This document shows, in pieces, positions 36,253 to 48,129 of a stretch of 64,000 nucleotides of DNA (positions are counted from its first letter, which is position 1; the number at the start of each line of letters is the position of its first letter). The notes beneath the pieces were generated by a model that did no database searches, was not told where the DNA came from, and was given only the letters and a program-made list of their open reading frames with translations. The DNA is taken from positions 166,544 to 230,543 of the forward strand of contig NMRA01000643.1 of NCBI GenBank assembly GCA_002633005.1, read 5' to 3'. Made by a program: the position numbers and the translations under genes. This DNA comes from Phoronis australis (taxonomy: Eukaryota > Phoronida > Phoronidae).

Positions 36253-37153
36253 TCACAAGTTTCCAAATCACACAATGTCCATATGCATCCTTTTCAAATG
36301 CTTTTATTCCTGTGACTTTGGTACTTTGGTATTGAGTGATGCGATTTCTGGCAAAGTATAAAGTTTTAATTTGAAAAGACTTGGTTTTTTAATTATACTC
36401 GATATTTTTCACATTGATTTTACTAGACTAGGTATTTTATTTACATTTTGTCAGGTACTGTCCTTCCATTGAATCTAAAGTACTACGTTTTGGCGGAAGA
36501 CCTCATCAAATTTGGTTGGAACCTGAAGGTTAGCAGAGTTGTTTTTTTTATTTATACCTTAGCTTGCTCAGACCACATTCAAGTTAGCAAACCCAGTAGG
36601 GTGCTTCGAGCAGGTATTGCTCCACATGAACAATTGAATGGACTCTTCCAGTTTGTTATTGAGCACCAGCCTTTAATGTTACCAGTAATGTTCAAGAGGT
36701 TTCATAAATGACAAAAATCTGTTGAAATAAGAGGGATTGAACTTCATCCAGGATATTTGATAAGGGAGTCAATTTTTAATGCTCTAATCTACCCGCTATA
36801 AAGTGTCAATTCATTCGTCACAAAATGTTTTTTAATCATCGTGATTATAAGACTTTGGTCTTTAGATTCATCTGTCAAGAAATGGCCAAGTTTATCATTT
36901 GTAAAAAAATTGTCCACCCTACTACAAATTATCAAATGTTCTCTGTTTTATTGTAGAACAGTTTTTCAATACAAAGTATTCCTACCAAAAGAATCAGCTT
37001 ATTCTTCAGTTTATTTCTGCTGAGAATTTCAATGAAAATCAAATTAGTCATGTCAACCATGTGTGACAAGTAGGTGAAAAGTACTGTTTGGTTTTGATCA
37101 CACAATATGTTCTTTGTTTTTTCGAGTTATTTAAATCATGTCGCCTACTTCAG

Positions 37154-37270
37154 GTTTAGACTGTGATGTCATCTACCCTCAAGGAATGTCGTGCACCTTA
37201 CCTGAGGATATGCAGGTGGAACTCTTCAGGAAGATTCCAGGCTTGGAGCAGGTTGATCTGGTCAGACCAG
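37154..37270 (+). CDS. MTO1: MTO1 exon a (mitochondrial tRNA uridine-modification enzyme)
   Basis: First exon I can identify of the MnmG/GidA orthologue. With GTPBP3 (MnmE), MTO1 installs the taurinomethyl (carboxymethylaminomethyl-type) group on U34 of mitochondrial tRNAs, using FAD and a folate donor, in the mitochondrial matrix. The exon follows a TACTTCAG acceptor and ends at CCAG|GTATGC. It encodes GLDCDVIYPQGMS...ELFRKIPGLEQVDLVRPG, matching the bacterial MnmG segment that reads E..SNEIYPNGIS...VRPG. Intron phases are 1 before and 1 after. Upstream exons for the FAD-binding N-terminus were not found in this window. They may be left of position 1 behind a very large intron, or missed. 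Confidence 0.9.
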
Positions 37271-38638
37271 GTATGCTTGTGTGCGTTTGATGCGTTGTTG
37301 GGTTCAACTTAGGCCGTGAATAATGTGACAAATTTACTTACATTTTTAGAAAATGTATGGCCTTCGACTTAAATGAGGGACTGGCATCAGCAGTAAATGA
37401 AATAATAAAATGCACTTGATTTTGTTGTAAAAAGTAACAATTTACGGCCAATTTCAAGCAAAAATAATCACCAAAATTGGCCTTTTGTCATTAGTTGAGT
37501 AGAAAAATAGCCAACCCCCGTGCACCCCCTTCCCGGACTTCAACTCTTAAGTTGCATTTTTTGTGAAGAAAAATAAGTGTGCAACTTTAGTGCTTATAGT
37601 CAGCTTTTTAGTGAACCGGATTTCGGGGAAATGATTGCAGAAATGAGGGCAGTCATTAGGTGCTGATGTCACTGATTACATGTTCCATCATTCCATGTCG
37701 TTTTCATCGCTTTCCGTGAAACTGCCATACAACTCGTCATTTTCCTCTTTCCACTCCAGTCAACATTACTTCGGCTTAGGGAATGCCCAAAAAGGGATGG
37801 GATATTCTTCTTGAGCCGCATAACGGCTGTCAGAATTACGGTACTCGCCGTAATAACCACCCATGCCCTATAAGCACCCCCCATGCGTTTTCAGACTTTG
37901 CTAAAATAAGTGCCCAGTCCATGAATGTGTATGTGCGAAAAATGCCTTACCTACAGTCCTAAAATTCTACAGTAACGTCTTCAATTTATCAATAATATCC
38001 GACAGTCCTGAAAAAAATCTTTGTGCCCAGAATTTGTAGACCACGAGCCTCGCCGTTATGTCGGTATTTAGCCGTGACTATGCACTTCAAACTTCCGCCA
38101 TATGCCTCAAATCGAACACAGAAGTTCTGCTGATATTGCGAGGACCAATGATCTGGCCTTTTAGAACAGAAGTAGTGTACTTGTCTATGGGATTGCTTTG
38201 TAGATATTTCCCGCTTTCAACAGGAATCTAAATTGCTTTGAAGGCCTACACGTGAAAACCGTGAATGGAAGACTAATAAACAGCTTGGCCAGTGTTCAGA
38301 GCACGTGGCCACGAAGCGCGCGCTACATACATGAACCTGTCATCAAAGGCATTAGTTGGGAACTATCCATTCATGAAACAGGTAGCATAGCATCGGCAAG
38401 AAATGAATATTGGCACTAATTTCCGACAGTTTCTCATACTATAAAAAATGTTTGCGTTATTTTTAAAGTGAATTGCTGATTAACCATAATTGGTGTTTTT
38501 AAGCCAAATATCCGATAAAATAACCACTGACAGTGAATGCTTACACACCCTTACATCGCAAATTAACTGTCAGATAGTCACGTACACATCCATCCACACG
38601 GCGACTAATATGGCCTTACCGAGACAAATGTCGGAACG

Positions 38639-40100
38639 TTTTTATGCGCCCACATACTTATATGTGGACGCATTATGCCGTCATCTCTGTCCGTCCGGGC
38701 GGCGTCCGCTGCTTTATCTCCAAAACCCTTTGACATACGTTCATGAAACTTGGCACATGTGTTCCATTCATGAATGGGACAGCATGTGCAAACTTTCGGA
38801 CAAATCCGACTACCGGTGTGCCCCCTAGTGGCAATTTTAGTTTTTTACGCTTTGTATCTTCAAAAGTCCTTAACGGATTTTCATGAAATGTCGTATGTAG
38901 GCACCTATTAGTGAGATGACGCTATCCTGCCATTTTCAGGTGGATTCACCATAGTTTGCGCCACCTAGTGGCCATTTTTATTGTTTTTGAGTCTGTTTTT
39001 GTGCGTCCTCCCCTCTATCAGCCAAACCGCTCAAAGGATGATTGTGAAAATTGGCATGTGTATGCTTACTATGTAGAGGACGGTTGACGATGATTTTCCG
39101 ACAANTTTTTTTTTTTTTTTTGCGCCTGTGGCTGTATCTCCTAAACCGTTTGTAGGATCTTTACGAAATTTAATAAGTGTATTTATATTACGTTCCCAAC
39201 AGACAATGACGACTTTTGGACGGATCCGCCTACCAGTGTGCCCCGTAGTGGCAATTTTATTTTTTTACGTTTACTTCTGTATCTTCACAAGTCCTTAACG
39301 GATTTTCATGAAATTTGGTATGTAGGCACCTATTAGTGCGATGACGCTATCCTCCCGTTTTCGGATGGATTCAACCTAGTTAGCGACACCCAGTGGCCCT
39401 TTTTACTGTTTTTTGAGTCTGTTTTTTGGCGTCCACCCCTCTATCAGCCAAAGCGCTATAAGTATGATTGTGAAAATTGGCATGTATGTTCTTACTATGA
39501 AGAGGACAGTTGACGCTGAATTTCCCATGACTTTGATTACTGTGGCGCCTCCTAGTGGCAGTTTTTTTTGCGCCCATGGCTGTATCTCCCAAACTGTTTG
39601 CAGGATCTTTACTAAATTTAGCAAGTGTATTTAGGTGATGTTGACAACGGACGATGACGACTTTAGGATGATTCTGACTACCGGTATGCCTCTAGTGGCA
39701 ATTTTAGTATTTTACATTGACCTCTGTATTTTCATAGATCTTCAGGTGTATACTTTGTGTTACTTAGTGACTATGAAGGAAAAGTTCCAAGTAGAAATTT
39801 GTTTCTGGCATTCTAATGCTGTGCTAATCTCGTATGTTGGTAAATTTTTTTTTAATTCTATGTTTCTGTGGTGCTTTAAGCAACTGGTGTATAGGATGTG
39901 CTTGTATTATGAAGATCACTCACATTTTGCCCCTAGCCTATTGAGGAGACAATGACCATGCCTTTCCATTTTGCAAAGTACAACATACTACATGTATGAC
40001 CTCTACTGGCCACTTTATGGTACCAATAAACAACCCTAGAAGGATACCGTATGCGGTGCAATTGTGGGCGCATTTCAACGCTCTGCGTTGCTCTTGTTAG
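38639..40100 (+). mobile_element. GCGCCCACATAT-family repeat, longest copy, nested in the DNA transposon
   Basis: Opens with TTTTTATGCGCCCACATAC and a palindrome-like arm pair (CCCACATA...TATGTGG), then GCATTATGCCGTCATC. The interior consists of about 420-bp internal repeats carrying GGTGTGCCCCCTAGTGGCAA and TTAACGGATTTTCATGAAAT, seen near 38811, 39232 and 39690. It closes with TTTCAACGCTCTGCGTTGCTCTTGTT (shared with 61760-61786, where it reads CGATCTGCGTCGCTC). No protein is encoded. The class is unknown. An N at 39105 lies inside it, where the related copy at 50014 has about 35 more bases. Confidence 0.75.
39105..39105. other. Assembly gap/join (single N)
   Basis: Lies beside a poly-T run within a repeat, with an apparent local deletion relative to the copy at about 50490-50530. 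Confidence 0.8.
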
Positions 40101-40879
40101 CACATGAGGCCGGCAAGTGCTGAATGAAACACGCTCTGGTTTAGGCCTACTGCTTGTGCAAATTTCTTTAGATACAATGCACATCTAATTCGTTAGATTG
40201 CGTGGCTCTGGCCAAAAGATGGTCTCTGCTCTGGCAAATGAACTCTGGTGACTGGCACGCGCTCGCTTACTCACAAACGCAGACAATTTCAAGACAAACG
40301 TCATGTGACAACAACATGACTGTGTGTTCATCCAGACATTTTTCTCATGTTGCCAATTATGTAGATGGCACGATATCTGGACAGATTTGTACTTAAACCT
40401 GCCGTGATCCCGACTCCACGCGAAATCTTAGGGACGCCAAACTTGGAAAACTTAAGGAGGATTTCAGGTAATTTGCTTGAGTCGAAACTGTGTTGTTATT
40501 CAAGCATTCAAGTCGCCATATCGACGATTGCAAGGCAGGCAGTCGGCCAGTTTTCGCCCTGGGATTTCAGCACAATTTTCTGTAAAATGATCGTAATTTA
40601 GCAGTAAAGTTTGATAGCAATGCACCACGGTTTTGTGGAAAGTCTTTCATAGATTACGAATACGTCACAGAGCGTAAATATAATGAGTCTTAGCTTCCGA
40701 TTTCACTCGTTTCGGAGACCGGGTTTCAACGGCCTTGGGTTATAATAAGGGCCCCCCTGAAACGAACTTTTCTAAGTACCCTGGGCGGTTATTACGGCGA
40801 TTACGGTATACCCGACATATCAACACTGTTTCACCATTCTCATCGCACAATTTTCTTGAGCTATAGACAAAAGTAAGCT

Positions 40880-42010
40880 TTCCAGACAACATGTTGTTTG
40901 TCGGGTAAAACGGCGGCTTGGAAACGCAGACGAAGGTGTGTCAAGAATGCTGCATTCTGATTGGTCAATTAAGCTGTCAGTCATAATCCTGGCAATAGGT
41001 AAATTACGAGTTCGCAAGCACACTTGTACAAAGCGACACAGTGATTTGTCTTTGGATGTGAAGTTTCCGTGCAGGGGGAAGTCGAGCAAGGTCAACCTTG
41101 GACTTGTAAGTGAAAATTTCATCTTCACCAAACATGTTGCGCAACATCGTGTTACGAGTAGCATCTATCCATTACTTTCGACTCGTACATGAAGCAGGGG
41201 AACTCCTCCATCCCTTTCAAAACTTCAGAACGTACAACCCAATCAACGACAAGTTGCCTGTATGCTTGGCGAAACTTTGGATTCTTTTCCATCTTTTTAA
41301 GGGGGCCAACCTTTCATTTACCTTTAAAATCACTGGTGCAATCTTCTGCAGTGCATGTATAAAACCCAAGTACAATTTCGCTGTAACATTTTCCCAAAGA
41401 TTTTGGCCAGTTTAGAGCGATTCAGTAGCCGCCGATGTTTTCCAAACTCTGTATCTAGATATACCAGTCAACTTTATGGCATAAGTGCATGTATGATGCA
41501 GCAGAAGTACAAAGAAGAATTCAGTGTCAGGGGTTCTGACACGGCATTTCTGTACCCAAGTGAGACAACCTACTGGAGGTACAAAACAATTCTTGTGTCG
41601 GTCTCTTCTTCGTTGCTGTAGGTATGAACATGAAACATCAGATTAATGACATCGCACATTATTTTAAAGTAAGAAATTCTCAGAAAACTATGTTCAGAAA
41701 AAAGATTGTGGACTTTCTAGCCATCGGATGTAACACGTTCATGGGCTTTTCCGTCTGCAATCAGGATGGCCATCTCGCTCTTCTCCAACCTGGAAACTGG
41801 CTTCTCACCTCTCCAGACTTACAGTAACAGTTGACAGAGTTGCGTTTTGTTGTCATCATTTGCAAGAAATGTTTTGAAGTCTGAACTGCCACGTTGTAAT
41901 CATTCCTGGGCTTTGATAGAATAAGGGAGATAGCTGACAATTGAGAACAAGAAGTGGTTCTTCGATGCCATCTTATCAAGTACTTGTAAGTAGATCTCAA
42001 AACATAGGAG
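40880..42010 (-). pseudogene. Decayed transposon-type protein gene
   Basis: Read on the minus strand in several frames. One stretch (about 41975-41730) has FLFSIVSYLPYSIKAQE and DDNKTQLCQLLLQVWRGE, and a later one (about 41290-41000) has GMEEFPCFMY, TRNTMLRNMFGEDEIFTYKS and KVDLARLPPARKLHIQRQ. These fit a large uncharacterised animal protein family that I associate with mobile elements (pattern NKTQL..LLL..W, LE.F.C.MY, LPP....L..H..R). Frames change and stops occur, so it is a dead copy. It may extend to about 43060, where weaker segments such as YDLVFDFETALTN occur. The family assignment is from recalled pattern only. Confidence 0.45.
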
Positions 42011-42300
42011 GGAGATTAGCTAACGTGTGGAGAAGTGTCATGCCATCTTGAATGAATAGAGCATCCTCAGGTTAATGAATGTGTTCTGGAGCAATGTCTT
42101 CCAGAAGATAATGCAAGAGGGAGGCTTTGTTGGTCTTGGAAAACAGGCCATCTGTTGTTCCAAGATGGAGCTTCTACTTGGAGACTTCGTTGTCGGTTGT
42201 GACCTGTTGATGACTAGCATTGCTTTATGTTTGGAGGTTTCAAGACCAGGCTTCACCTCTTGAATCATGATTCCTCAAGCTCTGTTGATGATGTTTCTGC

Positions 42301-45300
42301 CTCGTACATTCGTGGTCATTTTATTCAAATTGTCTCACTCACAATGGGTTACATTGTTACCCTCACTTTTGAGGAGTAAGATGAGTTGACACGCTCCCAT
42401 CACATTTGTCAAAGCGGTTTCAAAATCAAAGACCAGGTCATAGCTCTCCGAGTGACCCGGCCAATTTGTGCAAAATAGTAGTAAGCTGCTTGCTTCGAAG
42501 CAATTTTCTGATGGTCACACAAAGAAGTACATGCTTTGAAGGTAACTTCCACTTTCTGTCTGTGATATCTTAGAGGAAATCAGTCTCTTGAATTTTTCAC
42601 CCCAGTCATCAACAAATGAAGAAATCGGATGAGTTCTGGATGCAGAAGTTTTGCAAATATCAAGTTTCATAATCGCCTGTTAATGACCACGGTAGTTTTG
42701 AAGACTGTTTGCATGCCTTAGGAATGTCATCTCAATGAGTGAGCGCAGTTTTTAGACGTTTACCTATACTTCCTAAACAATATGCGTTCACCAAAGCAGA
42801 TGAAAAGTTATACTTGATCTATGAATCAACCAAAATGATAGTGTCACCAATTTTTGTGAACTTCACCTTGTTTTGCAATGGACCTGTTTTGAAATGATTC
42901 AATAGTTTCTCAGAACCGTACCAAAGATCCCCATGCCCGTTCCATTTTAGTTCCTCAACGTACAGCAGCAGAAGGAAGAGACCTTGATGACATCATTTTG
43001 TTGAACAATGTGAGTTTTAAGCTGCGGTAGTTTTTTGCATTCATGTTCCTGTCACATTGCGTAAAGCTGTAAATTAAATTGCCCTGGTCAATTACAGAAT
43101 CTAAATGAAGATTGCATACGGGTAGAGACTGATCTTAGGCTTCAGTTGATAAACTTTGACCTCGTTTTCTTGTAGGCATGATTTTTACATGTGAATGGAC
43201 GAGTGCCTATTACTAGCCTGCAAACGGGGATAAAATAATAGACAGCGCACCTTAATTTTAATGAAATCAAAATACGGACAATTTCATCGAATTTTCTGAA
43301 GAAGTTTTGACAGAAATTATTTTGCCGGACTCGGGACTGCAGCCTATTGGACCCGGTGCGGATCGAGACAAGACACTGGCGAACGGTAAAGGCATGCGGT
43401 TCGGTTGCAAGCGGTTTTGTCGAAGTAAAATGTTCAAATCATAAATGCCGTATATATTCAAAGGTAGTTTCAGACGCTTGCATAAAATTAGGGGCTGGTT
43501 AATCCTGTGTCACACTGCCGTGGCAACCCTTAGATAGCCTCAGTGCCAGCTACCAGTATGAAGACTACCGTCAAAATACAGCTAGCTTGTTAGTAGGCCC
43601 ATGCAGCTTTGGGCCAAGGCTACCCTTAGGCCTACCTGGTCGCTGGCCACAGCGCTCGCTCAAACGAGGTTTATTTAGAGCTTGAGTACTTCTAGCGAAC
43701 TGTGCAAAGTTGTTGGCTTTCAACAGAGATTTTCCCTGACTTTGTATGAGCGCACCAAGCTTAAAAAGATGGGGGTGCTGGAATTTTTAGGAATGTCTAT
43801 CTTTTACTCTTATTCACTCTGTATGTTCAAAGTTATGAATTGCAGACGCTAAATTTTGGTACTTCCTGTCTTCTAGTGGAATATCGTCTCGTTTTCTACT
43901 TTTTTCGGAGTTTGTGCTTCTCTGACTGAGGCAGACCTTTTTCCATTTCTCCAAATTGGGGTCTCGTTCGAGCACATAAGTATGACAAGTCCAATACAAA
44001 ATGTTATCACTTTTTATTCATTAAGCCAAAATGATTCAACCTTTTAACATAATAAGTAACTTAAAATGCACAATACTTTACAACATTTAGCATTACACAA
44101 ACACTACTCAACAGCAACTTTCCACGATATGAAAGTGGGCATACATGTAACTATTACCATGGTGACCGAATAGTGTTTTCTTACACCAGAATTTGGCAAG
44201 CATGATTATAAAAATATGAAGTTGCAAGGGACAAGAATTGGAGGCTTGAAGCTTCCCAATCCAACATAGCTTATTTCTCAAATTAAGATTATTCAATCCA
44301 TATTGTTGACTTGATAACCTGAATTAAGAAGCAATAAGTTACAAAACATGACTTGAAAGCAATTGAGACTTAAAATTTTGAAAAATATGAATCATTTTGT
44401 GACACCGAATCAAGCCTTTAACAGCAGTTGACAGTCAAACAAAAAACCATTTGAAAATTATTTCAACTATTTTTAAGCTTAGTGTAAGATCACCTGAATA
44501 GGAAGTTCACATTAAAATAATTCCAATTATCTTATAGTTTTGCACAGAAAAACCCTAAAATTGAACAAAGTTTCTGTTTTGTAGCAATGTTTGTCAAAAT
44601 GTATCAACGTTAAATCTTCACAAATTACAAAGTAGCAGGTTGAACATGCCTTCCAGTTCACCAAAAGTCGCCATGTTGTCGGTGCCGCCAGAAATGAGAC
44701 GAAGTCCAACGGGAATTGTGAGCACATTTATCACTTAATGAGTAACAACTGCGAGGCTGAAATTTGGTGAATACTATTGAATCGTGCAGAATAGTAAGTA
44801 AAGATATGTCTCGCTAAATTTCACCATAAATTATTGGCGATAACAGTTTACACAAAGTTTTAAATTCGTAACTTATACCTCTGTCCTCCAATATGGCCGA
44901 TGCGATCCATACGAGGTGACCCAAATTTCGCCACAAAAATTGCAATAACTTTACAGTGCTTGCCCCGATTTTGATACTTTTCGATTTTTACTGAGTAGAA
45001 TGCACTACCTTCCCGATGATAGCAAAGCACTTTTTCAAAAAAGAAAAAAATCAAAACAGAAAAAATGGTTCGACTCATATTGGTTCCTAGGTTCGATCGC
45101 CCTACATAAGGAACTAAACACCAATGCTATTTTAATATAATAAGTACGCGAAACATTCCAAACAAATTCAACGACTACTAACTACAAACTATGAATACAC
45201 TACACACACAAACGAATCACGAGATATTACTAATAAAACAAAATAATGAAGACTTTTCGAGCAAGCGATAGCACTTTCAGTTACAAGTACAAGTTCCTGA

Positions 45301-46070
45301 ACTGATGAGCCGGAAATGTGAGTACGGAAATAACCTATGACAGCCGGTAATTATACGCTCACAGAGAAGGGTCAAATACTGTTAAAAAATCGCTTTTGGC
45401 AAGAAAGGCGAAAAGAATATAAAGAAAGGGTGTCGAAAATAATATTTTATGTGGTAAGTATTTTCGGATACTGGAACCACATGGGCAGTTTGAGACCAGG
45501 ACTTTAACTTCGAATGCAGTCCAATTTCCCTGTCCCCCACATTGGATTCTCTTTGATTGACATGTCAGCAACCTATATGACTGTATTTTATGTTAGTTTG
45601 TATTCAAGACGTTTTTTATGTCAACAGATGATTTACAGCTTTGATGTGTTAGAAACAACGTTCCTCTTCTTAAAAGATGAGAAACAATTGTTTCATTTAT
45701 TGAACTTAAAATGTATTTTGGTTGGACTGCAACTTTAACATGATGTCACAGTTTGTTTTCTTCAGATAAAAATAGCGGATTATCATGCCCCACACAACAT
45801 TTCTGTTCCATATGTTGAGTGTTTTGTACATGTAAGATAACTTTTATCACTTACTTGTAGCTCTAATGTAATGTTTGACCCACAAAACATAAGCCCAGAC
45901 ATTTAGCTCTTTCAATTATATGAAAAAGTCGGGGAGATATTGCGAAATGTAGCAAAATCTGTAATGGTGGCACTAGCTTGCATAAAAACTGCATGTGGGA
46001 TATTTTTTCAGCTTGTTAACATCATTTTTCCGTTTTCACACACAATTTCCTTCGTGAAACTGTAACTCAT
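42301..46070. other. No gene recognised; intron of MTO1
   Basis: Lies within the 16-kb MTO1 intron between exons a and b. The left end may hold further decayed transposon coding sequence (minus strand, to about 43060). From 43500 to 45500 there is unique sequence with short open frames only, none with a family motif. Confidence 0.4.
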
Positions 46071-46097
46071 TTGAAGTTGAAGTCCCGGGGGGGTGCA

Positions 46098-46236
46098 CGA
46101 TTAAGGGTTGTCTTTGTGGAAAGTGCTTCAAGGATAGAACTGACCTGTATCATTATGGCTAAGAAAATACATTTTGTGGTGACTTTTGACCTTCTCTTGC
46201 CCGTTATAGTTCAAGGTACATTCTCAATACTAAATA
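46098..46236. repeat. Short duplicated segment (partner at 51295-51442)
   Basis: Shares ATTAAGGGTTGTCTTTGTGG, GTGCTTCAAGGATAGAACTG and CCCGTTAT.GTTCAAGGTA in order with 51295-51442, with small indels. It is directly adjacent to receptor block B. Confidence 0.75.
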
Positions 46237-46334
46237 TTCAACAAATGCGCTGTTAGTAATTCCATTGTAACATGCCAGCTGGATAATATTTTGTCATTAC
46301 TTTGACATCCTGGATTTTCTTCCTGTATTAACTG

Positions 46335-47921
46335 TCAAAGGTGTTCCACATAACCTTTGTTATCAACTCCAGTATAGTAAAGTGATAGTTGTATTGGAAC
46401 AGTGTATAAATTATCTGGCCTTCGCTTTGCTGAAGCCTCTCTTGCATTTTCTGAATCAAGTTCATTTGTTTTCATCTCCATCATCAGATCTTTATTTAGT
46501 TTCTCAGGGGCTGCTTTTGAAACATGTCGAGTTTTGGCAAGCTTTTCAGAATTCAAGTGCTTTGTTAACACAACTGGCGAATTTGGCGGGTCCAACTGAA
46601 AGACAGGGTTGGTTACCTCATAGCTTGTGACATCATCATTTGAGATTAATGATGCACACGTTGGAGAATCAGTCTTCAGTACTGAAGAGTAGCTTAGCTG
46701 TCCCTGAGTTATGTAACGAGGCTTCCTGTTTTTCGGAACGTTCAGTTGAGTCGATCGTTCTGGCACTGGTCCCAGAAACGAAGGTGTTTTCTTTAAGCTT
46801 GTTTCGTTGTTTTCATTCTCCTGAGGATGTAGCAGTGGATGGCGTATTCTGTATGTTTCCTCCATTTTATTTATCACTGCTGGCTTTATTTTGTTGATTT
46901 CAGAACTTGTAGAAGCTTCCGAATCTTGTAGTTGTGACCGTTTCAACTCTTCTTTTCCCAATTTCTTTGCCCCTTTTGATTTCTTAGCTTTTGTCAACTT
47001 CAGCACTTTTTCTCCTGTACGTTGTTTTCCAACTTTCTTCTTCAGCATCTTTATGCGACATTTCAACTCTGTAATGATCTCTTGCTTCCAGACGCACGCC
47101 AGCAATATCACAACACTGTCAAGAATCATGGCAATCTCTCTTGTCAATTCTATAGCAGAGTTATTGGGCTGGGTAAACAACATAAAATGTGTAGCCATGT
47201 TTACTGTCATGGATATAGAACAAGCCGCGTTGCGTAATGTATTCCTCTTCTCAGATTGAGTCGTCTGAATGCTGTTTATTGAGTCTTTTTGGTAGAAACT
47301 CTTTATCATTGTCACACAGCAGTTGCTGTATATCACAAAGTTAGTGAACACAAAACAACTGCATGGAACGACAAAGAATGCCAAGAGTGCGGGTACAGTA
47401 GAGATGAAGCATGTTGTCTTCCCTATTCCGAGGTCAAAACCCAAAAACGCACTGATCCCGCTATGTCTTCCTGTGGTCAATGTAACCAGAATTATCGGCC
47501 CGACAATTACCAGTGGCAGTAACCAGCAGTAAAGGGTGTATGTGATGTACTGTTTCACGTGCAACTTCTTCCCTTGGAAGTAGTGCGTGAGGTTCCACCA
47601 GTTATCAATGGCGTTCATCTTCAACCACAGGAATGTCGCCACCCAGAAATACTGGTTCAAGCTGGCTCCTGTCCAACACACGGCTTGGTTCTGTGTGGCG
47701 TGCAGAGTAGAGACTCCGACGGTCTGTTGTGCCACTCGAGCAAGGCACATGTTGATGATACAGTATCCGCCAGGAGTGTGGAGCCGCGGTACAATGATGT
47801 AGACCACAGCGGTTGTGGTCAGCATGACAATACTGGCCACCGTGATTATTTGCTCGACTTGGAAAAATTCCGCATCCAAGCCATCTTTAGTTACGTTTGA
47901 GTGTGTTGTTAATGGACTCAT
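46335..47921 (-). CDS. Methuselah-like/class B-like 7TM receptor (paralogue B), intact
   Basis: A 528-residue receptor in one exon, opposite in strand to MTO1 and inside its intron. It has a short N-terminus, TM1 22-44, TM2 50-70, TM3 81-103 (C82), TM4 122-147, TM5 168-200 (C171 before it), TM6 about 230-252 and TM7 260-280. The TM3 region QYFWVATFLWLKMNAIDNWW and the two placed Cys fit the Methuselah/secretin class. No extracellular ligand-binding domain is present. The tail starts with a Lys-rich stretch (294-325) and carries MEETYR (353-358) and YEVTNPVFQ (434-442). NPxF strings can bind endocytic adaptors, which is only an inference here. Residues 498-528 are unlike paralogue A because about 108 bases (46321-46428) are present only here. 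The ATG at 47921 is the first in frame. Paralogue A (31141-32061) is nearly identical across the membrane region. Confidence 0.85.
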   Translation of the reverse strand: MSPLTTHSNVTKDGLDAEFFQVEQIITVASIVMLTTTAVVYIIVPRLHTPGGYCIINMCLARVAQQTVGVSTLHATQNQAVCWTGASLNQYFWVATFLWLKMNAIDNWWNLTHYFQGKKLHVKQYITYTLYCWLLPLVIVGPIILVTLTTGRHSGISAFLGFDLGIGKTTCFISTVPALLAFFVVPCSCFVFTNFVIYSNCCVTMIKSFYQKDSINSIQTTQSEKRNTLRNAACSISMTVNMATHFMLFTQPNNSAIELTREIAMILDSVVILLACVWKQEIITELKCRIKMLKKKVGKQRTGEKVLKLTKAKKSKGAKKLGKEELKRSQLQDSEASTSSEINKIKPAVINKMEETYRIRHPLLHPQENENNETSLKKTPSFLGPVPERSTQLNVPKNRKPRYITQGQLSYSSVLKTDSPTCASLISNDDVTSYEVTNPVFQLDPPNSPVVLTKHLNSEKLAKTRHVSKAAPEKLNKDLMMEMKTNELDSENAREASAKRRPDNLYTVPIQLSLYYTGVDNKGYVEHL

Positions 47922-48129
47922 CTTGTCATATCCACGGATTATGAAATGAATTCGAACTAGGATTTGTTAACTATGATGGCTCTTTTTCTCGCTTGAGAGT
48001 CTATATGCATTACCAGCATGTGTGATTTCGTATTAATAATAATGCATTGAGCTCTGCAGTGTTAGCCAATCAGGATATAGTGGTCGTGTCTACATAAAAT
48101 TTAATATAAAATCTACCATCTATTAGCAT

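Larger units (their letters stand above)
37837..40808 (-). mobile_element. TACCGTATTCGCC-family DNA transposon, copy 2, with nested insertion
   Basis: Inverse orientation to copy 1. The left end is TACGGTACTCGCCGTAATAA (37837), and the right end is TTATTACGGCGATTACGGTA (ending 40808). Its flanks 37837-38638 and about 40100-40808 together match copies 1 and 3. Between them sits a 1.46-kb element of the GCGCCCACATAT family. Non-coding and non-autonomous. It lies in the MTO1 intron after exon a. Confidence 0.8.

Noticed and set aside
36448-36711. 87-codon plus-strand frame just upstream of MTO1 exon a
   Set aside because: Considered as an earlier MTO1 exon, but it does not match any MnmG-family block.
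45090-45110. GGTTCGATCGCC string resembling a tRNA T-loop
   Set aside because: No matching A box or paired arms around it.
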